Assembly (NCBI GenBank): GCA_011037195.1
Contig: JAAEAF010014702.1
Span: 1 to 64,000 of the forward strand
Length of the DNA: 64,000 bases
Direction: 5' to 3'
Origin: Triatoma infestans
Taxonomy: Eukaryota; Arthropoda; Insecta; Hemiptera; Reduviidae
The notes beneath the pieces are model-generated. The model saw nothing but the letters and a program-made list of their open reading frames with translations, was not told where the DNA came from and did no database searches. Position numbers and translations under genes: made by a program. This document shows positions 10,786-22,700 of the stretch, in pieces; the stretch's first letter is position 1; every line of letters starts with the position of its first letter.

Positions 10786-11910
10786 AATACTAATCACTTT
10801 TGTTTGAAACATTTTCCCGGGAAAATTAATTTTTTTAGGAGTTCTGGGGGGGAAACAGTACCGCTGTGTTTTCCTCTGAAGTACAACTTCAGTATAATAC
10901 ATGGTTTTACCATCTACATAATATTATACATCAGAGATATGTTCCGTTTTAGCCTTACATTGTTCTATACTAAAATAAAAATTAAAAAAAATAAAATAAA
11001 AAAATTAGATAGATTGGGTAATTAATTATCAAACTAAATTCCTTCAAAAAAGTAATTTAAGTTACACATATCCACTAATTTGATGTTTCTACTTCAACAT
11101 CAGACTTTTAAAAGCGAAAAGCAATATGTTCGTCGCCCAGGTATTAACGAACCCCTCTAGTTAGATCCTAAAAATTTGACGCGATCTACCTCTAGTTAGA
11201 TCCTAATAAAAACACTTTTTAAATCTAGTTTATGAACTATTTGCTCTGTGCAAGTCACACTGTTTTGACAAAAATATCCAGATGATGGGCGAACGCCCGA
11301 AACCGGTCGATGACCATAAAAAGAAGCAGGCTACCACTGAAAATATTCTGATGCTTTCCAGCTCTGCGGAACCAACCACAGCAACTAATATACACTAGTA
11401 GCATTGACAGAATTCCAAATTTGAAGAAATTCGGAGAATTTCGAAGATTTTATAGAATGGTATTGTCCTGATGCCATCTCATTTTATACAATGAATGGTT
11501 TTGGAGTTTTTTGGAATTTTCTTGAAAACCTCTATAACGATTTCCTTTTAACTTGGTATGCTAACTTCACCGATATATAGACCAATCACTTTTATTTAAT
11601 AAATTTTCCCCCAAAAAAGCTATTTTGGATAATTGTGCGGAATTCGTGGTATTAATTTCAAATTTTATTGTAGTTCGCTCAGTGTTTTCAAGGGCTTCTG
11701 CTGGGCCATAACATAATCATTACTTCTCTAACTGCCAAACTTAGCAGGTAGATACTTATATCACCCCCCCCCCCCCCACCCCACCTCTATATTTATGTCA
11801 GGACAAATATGTAAAATTTGAGATTTAGAGAAAATTTGTCATTTTATATATAATTGCATTAAAAGGAGTAAGAGAAAGTCGTGTGAATGTTCACACCAGA
11901 TTTTTTTTTT
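10395..11910 (+). repeat. GT-repeat family copy, variant type, interrupted
   Basis: Begins tctcttactcctactaaagg, has ttttcaccagaaataa, a short GT tract at 10523-10540, a ttcatattccgtttagttac block, and a secondary (CA)n at 10742-10783 inside the ctacacac.. block. Family sequence resumes at 11390 (acactagtagcattgacag) and ends with ggagtaagagaaagtcgtgt at 11865-11885 and cacaccagattttttt. The middle (~11000-11390) includes the foldback half-copy listed separately and a doubled cctctagttagatcctaa at 11154 and 11189. Confidence 0.7.
11235..11390 (+). repeat. Half-copy of the 111-bp-arm foldback
   Basis: Matches the right arm of the foldback at 42859-43109: cacactgttttgacaaaa, then gatgggcgaacgcccgaaac, cggtcgatgacc, gcaggctaccac and ctctgcggaaccaaccac. 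Only one arm is present. Confidence 0.8.
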
Positions 11911-14350
11911 TGGTGGTTAAGTTTTGGAATGACATATACCCCCGTAAATTATAATTTACATATGACTAAGTGATCATTGGGGAGGAACCGAAAGGTGACT
12001 TGTTATGTAAACTTTAAAGATTTCTTCGGTAGAAACTTAAGAGATTTTGGAATTCCTGCCGGTATTCCAGCCTAATAGAAGAACAACACTTAAATTACAC
12101 TTTTAACACCTTACAAAACATAGAGGGCCAGCTGGGATATAAAAAACAATATAAGACTAATAAGAAATTTAAACTGAGTCTACAAGCAATCAATGAGAAG
12201 TCTATAAGAATTATTTTAATAAGCAACAAAATTCCTAGAAGTAATCAAGTAACTATTAACAAGAAGTCCTTACTCAACTCTCTATCAAGTAGCATTTTAC
12301 AGGCCACAAAGTGCTATATACCAATGTAAACGTTTATTAGGACGAGCAAGAGTTCTAACTAGTTACACATCAGGAACGTTGCTGCCATCCTTCACCGCTC
12401 TTTACTGCCATCATCGCTTGGCTACTTTAAACTTCTCATTAATTTAGGTAAATAAACTAGTGCACACTGAATAATGTATTCAATTCATCAACAACACCAT
12501 CGGTCGCCATAACATCCTGATACCATTACATTAATATAATTGCAGTACTATTATATAAATTGTAAATGTATATTGAGTTACTACAAAAAAAAAACACTAA
12601 TAATGAAATTAAATAAATCTACGTCATTTACCCCTTAGAGAAAAAAGGAAATAATAACAAACTTGACAATGATGGCGGAGAAGAGACCATTTTCGCTAAA
12701 TAAGAAGTTTCTCTTGCTCAAGTGTTATCAATGAGTATATAAAGTAGCGCAGTAACATTGTAACGGTCGGCACTTGAATTAACTTGCCCCCGCACACATA
12801 CTTCCCACCAGAACAAACAGCTGTACTAAAAATGGAAGACCACTATAAAATAAATGAATAACAATACAAGCTAGCGGTTAGTGCTCTCTACTGTTGCCTT
12901 GACGAAACAAGTAAAAACAATGGCTAATGTATTAAGCATTAGGTCGGTCTAGTATCAACTTGATTTTAGAAGATATTTCTTCTTCGAAAAGTAAGCGTGT
13001 TGTAAAGTATATATATATATGTTTTCTGACCTTAACCAGTTGGCTATATGCTCGGTTACCTGTTAATAACATTAATGATATAGTTACATTCGTATGTTTT
13101 GGGTATATTGTTTCACTTATAAAAATATAAATTTTACCTAACCTTACCATGTTGCCTATAGCAACAACTAAGGTCATACTTTTTTTTTTAGGTTTCTCTT
13201 CTTTCCATCTTTACAGAACTCCAATTTTTTTTATTTTTTTGAAGTGATGATAATAAACTCATAGTCTTTATTGTAATAAATATAATGTACAAACATAATA
13301 CAAAGGTGGTGCAATAAAACATAAGTGGGACAGATTTATATATATATATATATATATTTTATTATTATCTTTTCTCTTTTAGCAACTCTGCCTCATCAAA
13401 TAGCTAATCTTTCAAGTTTGTTAGCGTGCCATTTTCTGTTTTGTTTACAATTTAGGACAAATATTTGGTCTTTCAGGCTAGAATTTTCGTCATTTTAGGT
13501 ATTGCTTAGCACCTAGGGCGCATAGGGAAAAAATGCGCAGAAAGCGTAGCAATTTTCTTTGACAATTAGGCCTAGAGGCGGACTGAGTCAGATCATTAAT
13601 ACTGAAATACCTTAAGGAAGTGGAGTCCTTGGCAATTGAAAAACCTGCGGCTAAGTTGGGTCAACAGATTAAAACCTGCGGGATAACAGGAGGTCAACAG
13701 ATTGGCCAAGGTGGAAGCCATAAGGCCACTTACTGGTTCTGAACCTTTCTGCAGCATCTCATATAGAACTGTATGTGAGACCATGATAACTGGCAAAAAA
13801 GCGTAAACTTTACGGGAGGATGTTGCAGGGCAGAGACGATTTAAGTTATTCTTGAAGAAAATAACCAATAAGCTCCCGTACATAGTATTTCCTACATAGA
13901 AAGATGAATGCGCTATGGAGGATTACTGTAATGGTTTCAGAGCACGCCTCCTTTGGAAACCTACAATATGGGTCATGTCGTCTTCTTTGTGAATGGGTAT
14001 AGTTTGCTGGAAGACGGTTCCTAAGTTTAGGGCCGGAAACATTGTCACCAAACCGGGGATCGAAAATACCTCTTACCTCAATCCTGGCGTTTATTAATGA
14101 TACGGATTTGAAAGTGAAATGGGCCTCTTTGGCCTATGTATGTCAACCTTCAGTGCCGCTGCATCCAATAAAAAAACAAATTCTGTTCGAAACATATACA
14201 AGATTTTTAATCGTAACTGGTTTCAACTACTTAAACTAAAAAGTACACTTGAGGGAGCATCAAGCTCCACCAGAACCCCCTAAAATCTACTTATTCGAAA
14301 AAATTCAAAAGAGTGTGTGTGTGTGTGAATTTCTTCAATAGAAATCTGTT
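11911..14350. other. Long spacer, no gene recognised
   Basis: Contains TATA-like gagtatataaagtag at 12733, AT runs at 13009-13020 and 13336-13358, and a GC-richer block at 13590-14280 whose frames (for example 13596-13883 on -) show no domain I know. The 13.6-14.3 kb block may be an old decayed coding or mobile sequence; I cannot name it. Confidence 0.4.
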
Positions 14351-14358
14351 CATTTTGC

Positions 14359-14415
14359 TACATCAGGATGTAACAGAGAATACATCAGGATGTAACAGAG
14401 AATACATCAGGAGAA
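14359..14415 (+). repeat. 22-bp tandem repeat, 2.6 copies
   Basis: The unit tacatcaggatgtaacagag plus aa is repeated at 14359, 14381 and, partially, 14403. Confidence 0.9.
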
Positions 14416-15210
14416 TAAAGAAAAAATTTGAATTATCAATTAAGAAAGTAAAGTGTTATCGAGCGACGGTTTCTTTTGATTTTTCTTCATGAACAAATAT
14501 ACACAGATCAACGTAACTCGGAAACACATTTGTAGGAAATCATGATTGAATGACTATTTCCGCTTTCCGCAGTGACTCACTACAGGAAATCAGCAAAAGA
14601 TATAAAAAAAAGAAAAGAAAGAGAATGAGAGAGTGGGAAAGAAGAAGACTTAGCGAAAAAGAAATCCAAGAAATAGATGAACTGTAATTGCATTTCTATA
14701 ATAATATGTATTACTAATAGCAAAAAGTTTTATATATATAAAGTGAAAGAACAAAATAATGAGGTCAAACAGTTGCGGCCAATCTAGTGCAACTAGATGG
14801 AGATCATAGTGCTCCACCTTCTGCAACATGGAAACAAACATTATTTGCAGTTCTATCTAGATAGCATTGCTTCCTTTTTTGCGGTTGGTACATTATTGTT
14901 TACAATTTCATGAGTTGCTGGTTTTTGCTCATCAGCGACTGACTGGTTGAATGCAATCTCCATTCAGTTTTCCAATTCCCTCCCACCATCACTCACTTCC
15001 ATGTTTTTGCAATAAAATAAAAAAAAAGAAGGCAGCGGTACAATCCAATCTGATTGTACTGATTACACAGAACACACACACACACACAACCCTAAACTTT
15101 TTAATATCGTATAATCAACATTTTACTACAAGCCTATATTATCTATAATTTTATAGTTTTTTTATCTCTTTTGATAGGATCGCCAAAGTGTTGCAATTAA
15201 GGGGGCTTTT
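14416..15210. other. Spacer
   Basis: No coding or repeat-family signal that I can support. There is a short (AC) run at 15072-15088. Confidence 0.4.
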
Positions 15211-15216
15211 GAAGGA

Positions 15217-15625
15217 AGCGTGGGCTTCTTCTTCTTCTCTCCTTCTTCTCCTCCCTCCTCCAGTCTTCTTCTTCTTCCCCTTCTGTTCTTCTTCTCCTCC
15301 AGTCTTCTTCATCTTCTTCATTTTCTTCTTCTCCAGTAGTCTTCATCTTCTTCTTCTCCTCCAGTCTTCTTCTTATTCCTCTCCAGTCTTCTTCTTCTCT
15401 TTCTCTTGTCTTCTCTTCAGTTTCTCCTCCAGTATTCTCCTTCTTCTTCTTATATAGTCTTCTCTTCTGTTTCTCCTCCAGTTTTCTTCTTCTTCTTCTT
15501 CTCTAGTCTTCTCTTATTCTTCTCTTCTGTTTCTCCTCCAGTTTTCTTCTTCTTCTTCTTCTTCTCTAGTCTTCTCTTATTCTTCTCTTCTTTTTCTGTA
15601 GTCTTCTGTTCTTCTTCTCCTCACG
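15217..15625 (+). repeat. Polypyrimidine (CTT/TCC) tract with ~60-bp units
   Basis: An almost pure C/T strand of about 0.4 kb built of ctt and tcctcc motifs separated by cagt or tagt. A ~60-bp unit beginning gttttcttcttcttcttc occurs at 15481 and 15541 with high identity. Long reading frames here are low-complexity artefacts. Confidence 0.9.
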
Positions 15626-15865
15626 AGCCGACTGATCCGTCGCTTAGTGTAATAAGATAATTTTTAATTTTAACTTTCCGATATTTAAATAATATGTAAA
15701 GTTCAGCTACTTTAAAAATTGTTCTAAAAATAAATTTGAACTCTCTCTTTATGTAGCCGCATATATGTTAATTGCTAAGAACTAACATAACGGCAAGCTG
15801 TGCGTAGAATTGAAGGATATGTTAAACAAAGCTGCAAGCGTGGCAAGAACAGCAACACTGGCCAT

Positions 15866-16399
15866 TGTAGTGGAAGAACAAAATCGAAATATAATAGTTT
15901 AAAGTTTCTGAATATTTTATAGTATCCAAAATTGTATTTTTGTTAACAATAATTATATTCTGTTAAAATAATAACTACAACTTATTTGATATTATAAACT
16001 TATTTATTTTATTGTGTAACTGGCACAGATATTTAGAGAGCAATTCCTGAAGTGTTCTGGCTTTCTGAAATAGAATGCCTGTATGGTTTGAAGGTTGAGT
16101 TAAGACTGTGTACTCTTTACTCTTTTAAAGCTAATATTAGACTCTCTTCTTTGGAATTGCTCTCTCTCTCGCGGGGGAATTCTCTTATACAAAGGAGTTA
16201 CCCTAACGGGATTTAGTGCCTTTGTTTTCTTAATAGCAACGACCAGATTTAATATACCTGGTTCTAAAATACACACTTTTTGAAGGTAAATTCACAGCAC
16301 TAAAATAATTATAAAATATTAACAAAAATATAATTTTGGATACTATAAAATATTCAGAAACTTTAAACTATTATTTTTCGATTTTGTTCTTCCACTACA
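15866..16399. mobile_element. MITE with 81-bp terminal inverted repeats and CCAT duplication
   Basis: Arms 15866-15946 and 16319-16399 are inverted copies matching at about 79 of 81 positions. They start TGTAGTGGAAGAACAAAATC. CCAT flanks both ends (15862-15865 and 16400-16403), consistent with a 4-bp target duplication. The ~370-bp interior has no reading frame of note, so this is a non-autonomous DNA element. I cannot assign the superfamily from these ends. Confidence 0.85.
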
Positions 16400-16403
16400 C
16401 CAT

Positions 16404-16700
16404 TCACTTCATTTAACTCCAACCAACTCCACTCATATATATCTGCAGAATCTTACCATGTAACATAGATTGAAAATCTATGTTTGGGGAATTTTGTCGG
16501 TCTGTTTTTTAATTATTTATTTATTTTATACTGTTAGTTTACATAGAAAACATTACAGTAGAGTTGGTTTGGACTGAAATACAATCATTTAATATTGAAA
16601 TAAAATTCAAAATTATAGAAATAGAAAAAAAATACAAGTATGCCAAACTAGTAGGTCCAATAAAATTTGATAAATAACAGATATAAGTATACAAAAGTTA
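16404..16700. other. AT-rich spacer
   Basis: No features beyond A/T richness. Confidence 0.4.
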
Positions 16701-16701
16701 T

Positions 16702-16916
16702 TATTTTTTTTTTAATTTAAGGCGCATCAACATCTATGGTCTTTGGCACCCGGAGCCAATTCTCATTACAGACATCACGGTCCATCACCGGACAGTGAGC
16801 TGTAGAGGCTTCTAGGAAGAAAAAATCTAAGGGTAGCACAGCTGGACTCGAACACGGGTCCTCCGCGTGGGAGTCCAGTACGCTAACCACTTAGCTATTC
16901 CCTTCCCTATATACAT
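16702..16916 (-). mobile_element. SINE, type-1 tail, antisense, near complete
   Basis: On + it runs from a T-run and aaggcgcatcaacatctatg through the body (partly deleted: one ggacagtg segment remains) to the tRNA-like head ctggactcgaacacggg.. and gctaaccacttagctattcc. AAGTTAT lies at 16695-16701 and 16917-16923, a plausible 7-bp target duplication. Confidence 0.85.
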
Positions 16917-16929
16917 AAGTTATATGAAG

Positions 16930-17320
16930 GGAAGATATATAATATAGATAAATAAAATGAAACAGAAAAAGCACTTAGTGTTATTTTAAACTAAATACTT
17001 TAACTTTGATCTGACGCAACTGAAATAAGAATTACTAGACTTTACGAAAAATATCTCACTAAACACAAAGAGATAACTTACATTTATGTTAATTAAACCA
17101 AGTGAATCGAAGTTTAACAAAATCTCTAATAAAATTAAACAGCTTATTTAATTGAAAACTATTTTGCGGATTTAACAACAATATAACATTACTATCAGTA
17201 ATTTTACATAATATTTTCTTCTTGGTAACATGTAAAACGGGCACTCAAAAAATATATGAGAAAGACTCTTCGATGTTTATTTTGTAGGTACACTGTTTTA
17301 TTTAGATACAGAATTATTTG
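16930..17320. other. AT-rich spacer
   Basis: Nothing recognised. Confidence 0.4.
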
Positions 17321-17324
17321 TTTA

Positions 17325-17640
17325 GACTTATCACTTTTATTTGAAATGTTTTCCCGGATAAAGGGATTTTAAGAGAAAATGAATGATGTTAGGCTGAACT
17401 CTACATTGCCATTTTTCAGGTTTAACTGAGGATTTATAGCGGCATTGCCTGGAAGTCTTAATGTAAAATTAAACGATTAAAGTTAGGGATCTTGTACAGA
17501 AAGTGGACACCAGTTGTTGTATCTCTGGCATTGTTTTGCAAGATCTACAATTTTTATTTGAAACATTTCTTAGGAAAAATTCATTGAAGTTACTGCACAG
17601 TGCTGACCACTCCTACCTATTTCTTTCTTTCTAGTTCCAA
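17325..17640 (+). repeat. Fragments of the GT-repeat family
   Basis: cttttatttgaaatgttttcccgg at 17334 and gatctacaatttttatttg at 17543 are family blocks, here separated by unrelated sequence. Confidence 0.55.
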
Positions 17641-18100
17641 TCCAGTTCAAGGGTTAAAAAGGATACTGAATTAGATATTTGAAAAGGTTTTATTCCACCG
17701 GACACTTTAAATACAAATTTTATTATCTAAACAAATTTAGTTGTTCCAAATAATATGTAGCTTGGTGGAACCACTTTATAGCCTTCTTCGCGGTAATTGG
17801 TTTTGAGTTTTAGGCCAACACTAGCAAAACGCAGCGGTTGGGTTGTAAAGCCAATCACGTGCGGTCAAACAAACGAGTAGGAAATTAAGCAGAGCCTACT
17901 GTCTTTTTAAAAGGGAGGATTAGATTATCTATCTTACTACCTGTGATTCTTGCTAGAGATTGGTCTGAACTGCAAACCAGCTACTACCACTGAAGAAGAC
18001 TATTACAATGTAGACAAAACTTCTCCCCAAAAAAGGACAATCAGAAAAATGTTTTATATATATATTTATCTTCTGCAAATTCGTTAGCATATATAAAAAC

Positions 18101-18286
18101 ACTTGAGTTTCCGGGTTGAGACCGTGTCAGTGCTTTGCTAGAAACCGACATTGCAATGAGCCAGTTCAGAGTCTTTACACCTTGAAAGCTAATGGAGCTA
18201 GTGGTTTGGAAGAGTCTTATTGCAATATGGGCGAAACGTCGGTTCATAACAAACTATTGGCGCGGTTTCAACCCGGAAACTCAAGT
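18101..18286. mobile_element. Small MITE-like element with 24-bp inverted repeats
   Basis: ACTTGAGTTTCCGGGTTGAG.. at 18101-18124 is repeated inverted at 18263-18286, with 23 of 24 positions matching. Near the right end on + lies cgaaacgtcggtt, a motif also present in the foldback at 20711-21152. Confidence 0.7.
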
Positions 18287-18479
18287 AATTTACATAAAAA
18301 TGGCCGCTGAAACCTAAAAAATTAGTATATACAAATTTGTAAAAAAGACCATTGGAACCGCCCGACAAAATTACGACAAATGAAAGGAAACAAAAATGCC
18401 ATAAATTTGCACTTCCGGTTGGTAGCTTTAAACACGACTTTTGATTCGTATATTGTGTAAATAGACAAACGGAATATCG

Positions 18480-18925
18480 ACTCTTTACATTTCTACTTCC
18501 TGTTACTGGTGAGAGGAAATACTGCGATCGAGACAAATTTTTGAATTTGAGTTTACACCGGAAATACACGTTTTGTGGTCCCATAAATTCAAAATAGGGG
18601 GTTTCTAGAAATTAGTGTGTGTATGTGTGTGTGTGTGTGAAGGATGAAGGATCAATACTGCTCAACAAGAGAAACACACAAGCTCATAATTGATATTTAG
18701 TTCAAGTGCATTTAGGAGAGCAAACACTGATTGTTGCATTGATTGAAGAGCTACTACTTTGGTTTGAAACATTTTTCCGAGAAAATTGTTTGTAGGGGAG
18801 TCCTGGTGTGTGGGAAGTTCATGCTCCCCTCGGTGGGCCAAAACTAATTAACAATCCAATTTCAAACTCAAAACTTCTATCACGTTCGCAGTATTTCCTC
18901 TTATCGCATAAAGAGAATGAAACAT
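18480..18925. repeat. GT-repeat family copies, head to head
   Basis: On +: ttactggtgagaggaaatac, ttacaccggaaatac, then a short GT tract at 18609-18639 and ttggtttgaaacattttt. From 18868 the 5' block occurs in reverse (atcacgttcgcagtatttcc). Confidence 0.6.
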
Positions 18926-19760
18926 GAATAGAATTCCTTGAAATATGACATAATTTAGAGCTTTATCTAGCAGGAAACATGGCTTTGCAGAGAGTTGAAG
19001 TAATTTATAGGAACTAGCGATCCCTAATTCTGGAAGTTTTTCTGTAAAAACTTGACATTGACGGGTAGGATGAAGGCTGGAGATTTAATGTATTTAATGT
19101 TAAAATAGACAGAAATTGAACAACTTAAGAACTAACAGCCAATAATTTCTAAACAATAAATTTATTTACTGGATCATACCGCTGTCAGGCTGAAATCAAG
19201 TGAACTAACCAACTTAACGCCCTGAAGGCAAAGTCCTTGTATCCAAACCACTGGGGTTAACTGTTTCACTTGAACGATTGTTTTAATAATGTAAATTACT
19301 TCAGCCCTAATTGTTGTACCATATTTTACATTTAATTATAACGATTACTTTGTTTTTTTTACTAGAATAGGTGACGTAAACGGCTATTCAACATGCCTGG
19401 ACATAACTTTACGTTGATAAAACAATATTAACCTTAATTGGGGTTTAGGCTAGGAATATTATTAAAGTTTTTATATTTTTGGATTATTTATTTTTTAAGT
19501 AAAGTGCTTAACACGAGTAAAAGGGCGTAGCATATTTTATTGATAAAATAACAAAAAGAAAAATCACCTCGCACTTCTTTTAGCTCCAACGGATTTGTCA
19601 CGAAGGTTTCGGTAAGAATCGGTTGTACACCACATGGGGTTTTTGAATCTGTGGAAGCCCCTTCCAATTGATTTAAATGAATTATCTAAAAAGAGCGCAA
19701 CGAAAATGCAAACCAGAGAAAAAAATATTACATTGACACCAAAGCATTTGATAACAGCTA
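18926..19760. other. Spacer
   Basis: No gene or RNA recognised. The 19634-19816 frame has no known domain. Confidence 0.4.
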
Positions 19761-19764
19761 TTTA

Positions 19765-19885
19765 TTTGACTAGTGAGAGCAGTAGAACTTTTTTACAACT
19801 CGAGTTCAGAGTTTGACCGCACGAGCGCAGCGGGCGCTTTAAACTGGACGAAAGTTGTAAAAAATACTTCGCTCACGAGTTAAAT
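19765..19885. repeat. Imperfect palindrome
   Basis: actagtgagagcagtag..ttttttacaact on the left is repeated inverted, with gaps, as agttgtaaaaaatacttcgc..tcacgagtt on the right. The GC-rich centre is cgcacgagcgcagcgggcgc. Probably an old MITE. Confidence 0.5.
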
Positions 19886-20105
19886 ATTAGATTTTTTAAT
19901 TGGTTTTTAATTTGTATGAATATAAAAAAACAAACAAGAAAAGCTGCAAAAACTGAGAATGTATTAAGCCAACTACCCATTAAGTCAAATAACCTGTTCC
20001 GTTTGTTATAACCTCAAATCCACTGTATCTGGGATTTGTTTTGATCTTGTTTTTGGGTATTGCGGCTAGATCTCGGGCTAATTAGAGTTGAATAATGTTA
20101 CTTTT

Positions 20106-20140
20106 ACACACTAGTTAGAGAAAGTAGTGTGTAACTACCA
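20106..20140. repeat. Second copy of the short cactagt..gtgtaact palindrome
   Basis: ttacacactagttagagaaa..gtagtgtgtaact: ends TTACACAC and GTGTGTAA are inverted. Compare 7195-7245. Confidence 0.5.
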
Positions 20141-20520
20141 GTGAGGAAAAGTAGCCACCACAGTAGAAAAGTAGCCACCAAAACAAATAAAAAAAACAAT
20201 ATGTACAGATTTTGCTCTTAGAGGATAGTTTTACTTCGAGGAAGTAATTATTTTAATTTTTATTGCAGAGGACGTATTGCGATAGGTTTTACATATATAT
20301 AAATGTTTTATATATATAAATAAATGTATAAATCAAAATAATTACTTTTTCAGTAATGTGTGTACAAAATAATTATATTTTGTTATTGATATTTATATCT
20401 GTTATAAGTATAACAATAGTAAATTTGCTTAATGTGAACAATTAATAGAAACCGGAGCGGAGAAGACACTCAGTAGTAAAACTCCAGTTTACTCAATAAG
20501 TAGATCACGAGGCCACTGAC
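20141..20520. other. AT-rich spacer
   Basis: No gene recognised. Short atatat runs occur near 20290-20320. Confidence 0.4.
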
Positions 20521-20547
20521 GTTTAGTCATCGTTTAGAATTTATAGG

Positions 20548-20705
20548 TTAGGATGCAACCTCACGGACAAGAGGATTGACATGAGAGGATAAACTGTTGT
20601 GAAATTTGTTGTAACGGAATAGGATTTCTTGACGGTCATATGGTATATTTAAATCTGTATGGATTGTATGGTAGGGAATAAACAAAGGACGTGTATATAT
20701 AAATA
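20548..20705 (-). pseudogene. Jockey-like LINE ORF2 C-terminal end
   Basis: The - translation has IHTDLNIPYDRQEI.., then YNKFHNSLSSHVNPLVREVAS and a stop. This matches the extreme C-terminus of Jockey-type ORF2 (L-H-x-D-L-x-I-P, then a short helix and H-x-N-P-L). A related tail is at 23880-24083. Upstream on - the frame runs straight into the foldback arm, so only the end of the element remains. Confidence 0.75.
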
Positions 20706-20710
20706 CATAT

Positions 20711-21152
20711 AACTGCAGGAGTTCACGAGGAGCGGTCAATGAAAACCCTTTTTTAAAACTTATCCGACGTTTCGACAAATTTATTGCCTTCTTCATGGAT
20801 AAAAATAAAAAAATGTTAAACGGGGTTACACATAATTTTCATTAAACACACTAAACACAAAAAAAAAATATACTAAAGAAAACTTGATATGACAGAAAGA
20901 GTTGCTTATGTAATGACGAACTACATCATCAGAAAAAAAAAGGTCATTACATAAGCAACTCTTTCTGTCATATCAAGTTTTCTTTAGTATATTTTTTTTT
21001 TTGTGTTTAGTGTGTTTAATGAAAATTATGTGTAACCCCTGTTTACATTTTGTTATTTTTATCCCTGAAGAAGGCAATAAATTTGTCGAAACGACGGATA
21101 AGTTTTAAAAAAGTGTAATTTTATTGACCGCTCCTCGTGAACTGCTGCAGTT
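20711..21152. mobile_element. Foldback element with ~207-bp arms
   Basis: Arms 20711-20917 and 20943-21152 are inverted near-copies around a 25-nt loop. Outer ends read AACTGCAG[G/C]AGTTCACGAGG. Each arm contains gaagaaggcaataaatttgt followed by cgaaacgwcgg (read outwards from the centre). No reading frame; non-autonomous. The left end abuts a Jockey-like ORF2 tail. Confidence 0.88.
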
Positions 21153-21904
21153 ATTAATATATCGGTCGAGAATCTTTATTACCATAAATATATTATATAT
21201 GTATATCAATCAATGGTTGGAGTGGATAAATTCATCATTAGTTTTTATTATAAATGATTAAAATAATACTGTTTACTGGAAACACTAACTTGAATAGAAA
21301 TTTATTTTCATATGTCTGTATGACAGCTGGAGCTACAAACTAGCTACATAGCCACACCTATATGCAATCCTGTACAAACACTACCAATGAATCAATAAAT
21401 GTAATTGATGAATTATATAATTCAATTAACAGACATCATTGTTTTATTATATTTGATGTTTCCTTTTAATTAATATTAAATTTTACATTGTGATTGCTGG
21501 GGAACTTGAGAAATTTTGTGAACAGTTTTTCATGTATACATTATGCTTTTTGCCAAAATAAAGCAATTAATATTTATTCAACCCTCCCTCTAAAAAGAAT
21601 TAACCCATAATATCTATTTATTTCCTATATCACTCAACTGGGAACTATTAACATGGTTACTATTAGGTGTCAATTTGTTACCATGGTAATTACCATGGTT
21701 ACTATTATTATCCATTGTCAATGAAAAATGATTTGGAATACGGACTGAATGTCCTCTATATTGCAATCGTTTAAAGATTTCGTCAATAGCATGCAACCCC
21801 CAGCGGAAGGTGGAGAGGAAGCCAAATTTAGCTGCTACGCACTCTTTACAAGATATTCAAGAAAATTATAACAGAATTTTGTTCAGCATTTACCTAACCA
21901 TGAC
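21153..21904. other. Spacer with old repeat shared with 25255-25480
   Basis: A block ending ctacgcactctttacaagat attcaagaaaatt (21838-21868) recurs at 25420-25460 as ctacaacgcaccgttttcaag. Otherwise AT-rich with no gene. Confidence 0.4.
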
Positions 21905-22660
21905 TTTCTCTTACTTCCTCCTGAAAGTATTGCGAGCGTGTAATTCGCTAAATTGAGTTTTCACCGGAAATACATTTTTTGCGATATCCTAAATACGAAA
22001 ATAATTTTTTTTAGCAAATGATCTGTAAGTATGTGTGTGTGTTATTGAACGAAATATCCCAAAAACAAAATATTTTTAGCATCAAGCTAAAATTTGGTAT
22101 TCCGTTTAGGTACTACTACCGTATTTGACAGGAAAGTTGCGGTCAGAATTGGCCAAACAATGGTACAACTCAATGAATGTTTTTTTCTCAGTTTTTCGCG
22201 ATTTTTACTCGAAAATGGCTCCAATAAATTTTGTCTAACTTCGTCTATTATCTACATGCGTACAATAAATACATATAAATTTTGTTTGAAAAATTGTCCC
22301 GGAAAAATGATTTTGGGGGCTAGTAGAACAGTACCTTATGCTCTCCTCAAAAGTACCACCGCTCCAGTGTAATGTATGTTTTGCACCATCTACATGACAT
22401 TGAAGTATTCTGGAGGCATTGATAGAATTCCAGATTTTAACATCAATTAACCAGCAGTGCGATTTTATAGAATAGTTTTTTAATTTTTTGGAATTTTCTC
22501 TAAAACACTATAACGACATCCTTTAAACTTGGAAAGCTAACTACATAGGTATTGAGCTATCACACTTATTTGTGACATTTTTCCATGAAATCTGATTTTG
22601 ATGGCTATATTGAGGATCTGTTACGTTACATTTCAAATCTTAGAATTTGAGTTTATGTAA
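21905..22660 (+). repeat. GT-repeat family copy, variant type
   Basis: tttctcttacttcctcctga, ttttcaccggaaatac, a short GT tract at 22029-22043, gaacgaaatatcccaaaaac, ttccgtttaggtac, gcgatttttactcgaaaatg and gattttatagaatag blocks. The 22094-22372 frame is a translation of this repeat. Confidence 0.7.
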
Positions 22661-22700
22661 TGATTTGGCGCTGTCTTTTGGATTATAGTGAAAATACATT

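Noticed and set aside
13596..14239. Host gene in the GC-richer block at 13.6-14.2 kb
   Set aside because: No recognisable domain, no frame continuity and no convincing splice pattern.
15188..15660. Ser/Leu/Phe-rich coding regions
   Set aside because: Translations of a pyrimidine simple repeat with no domain.
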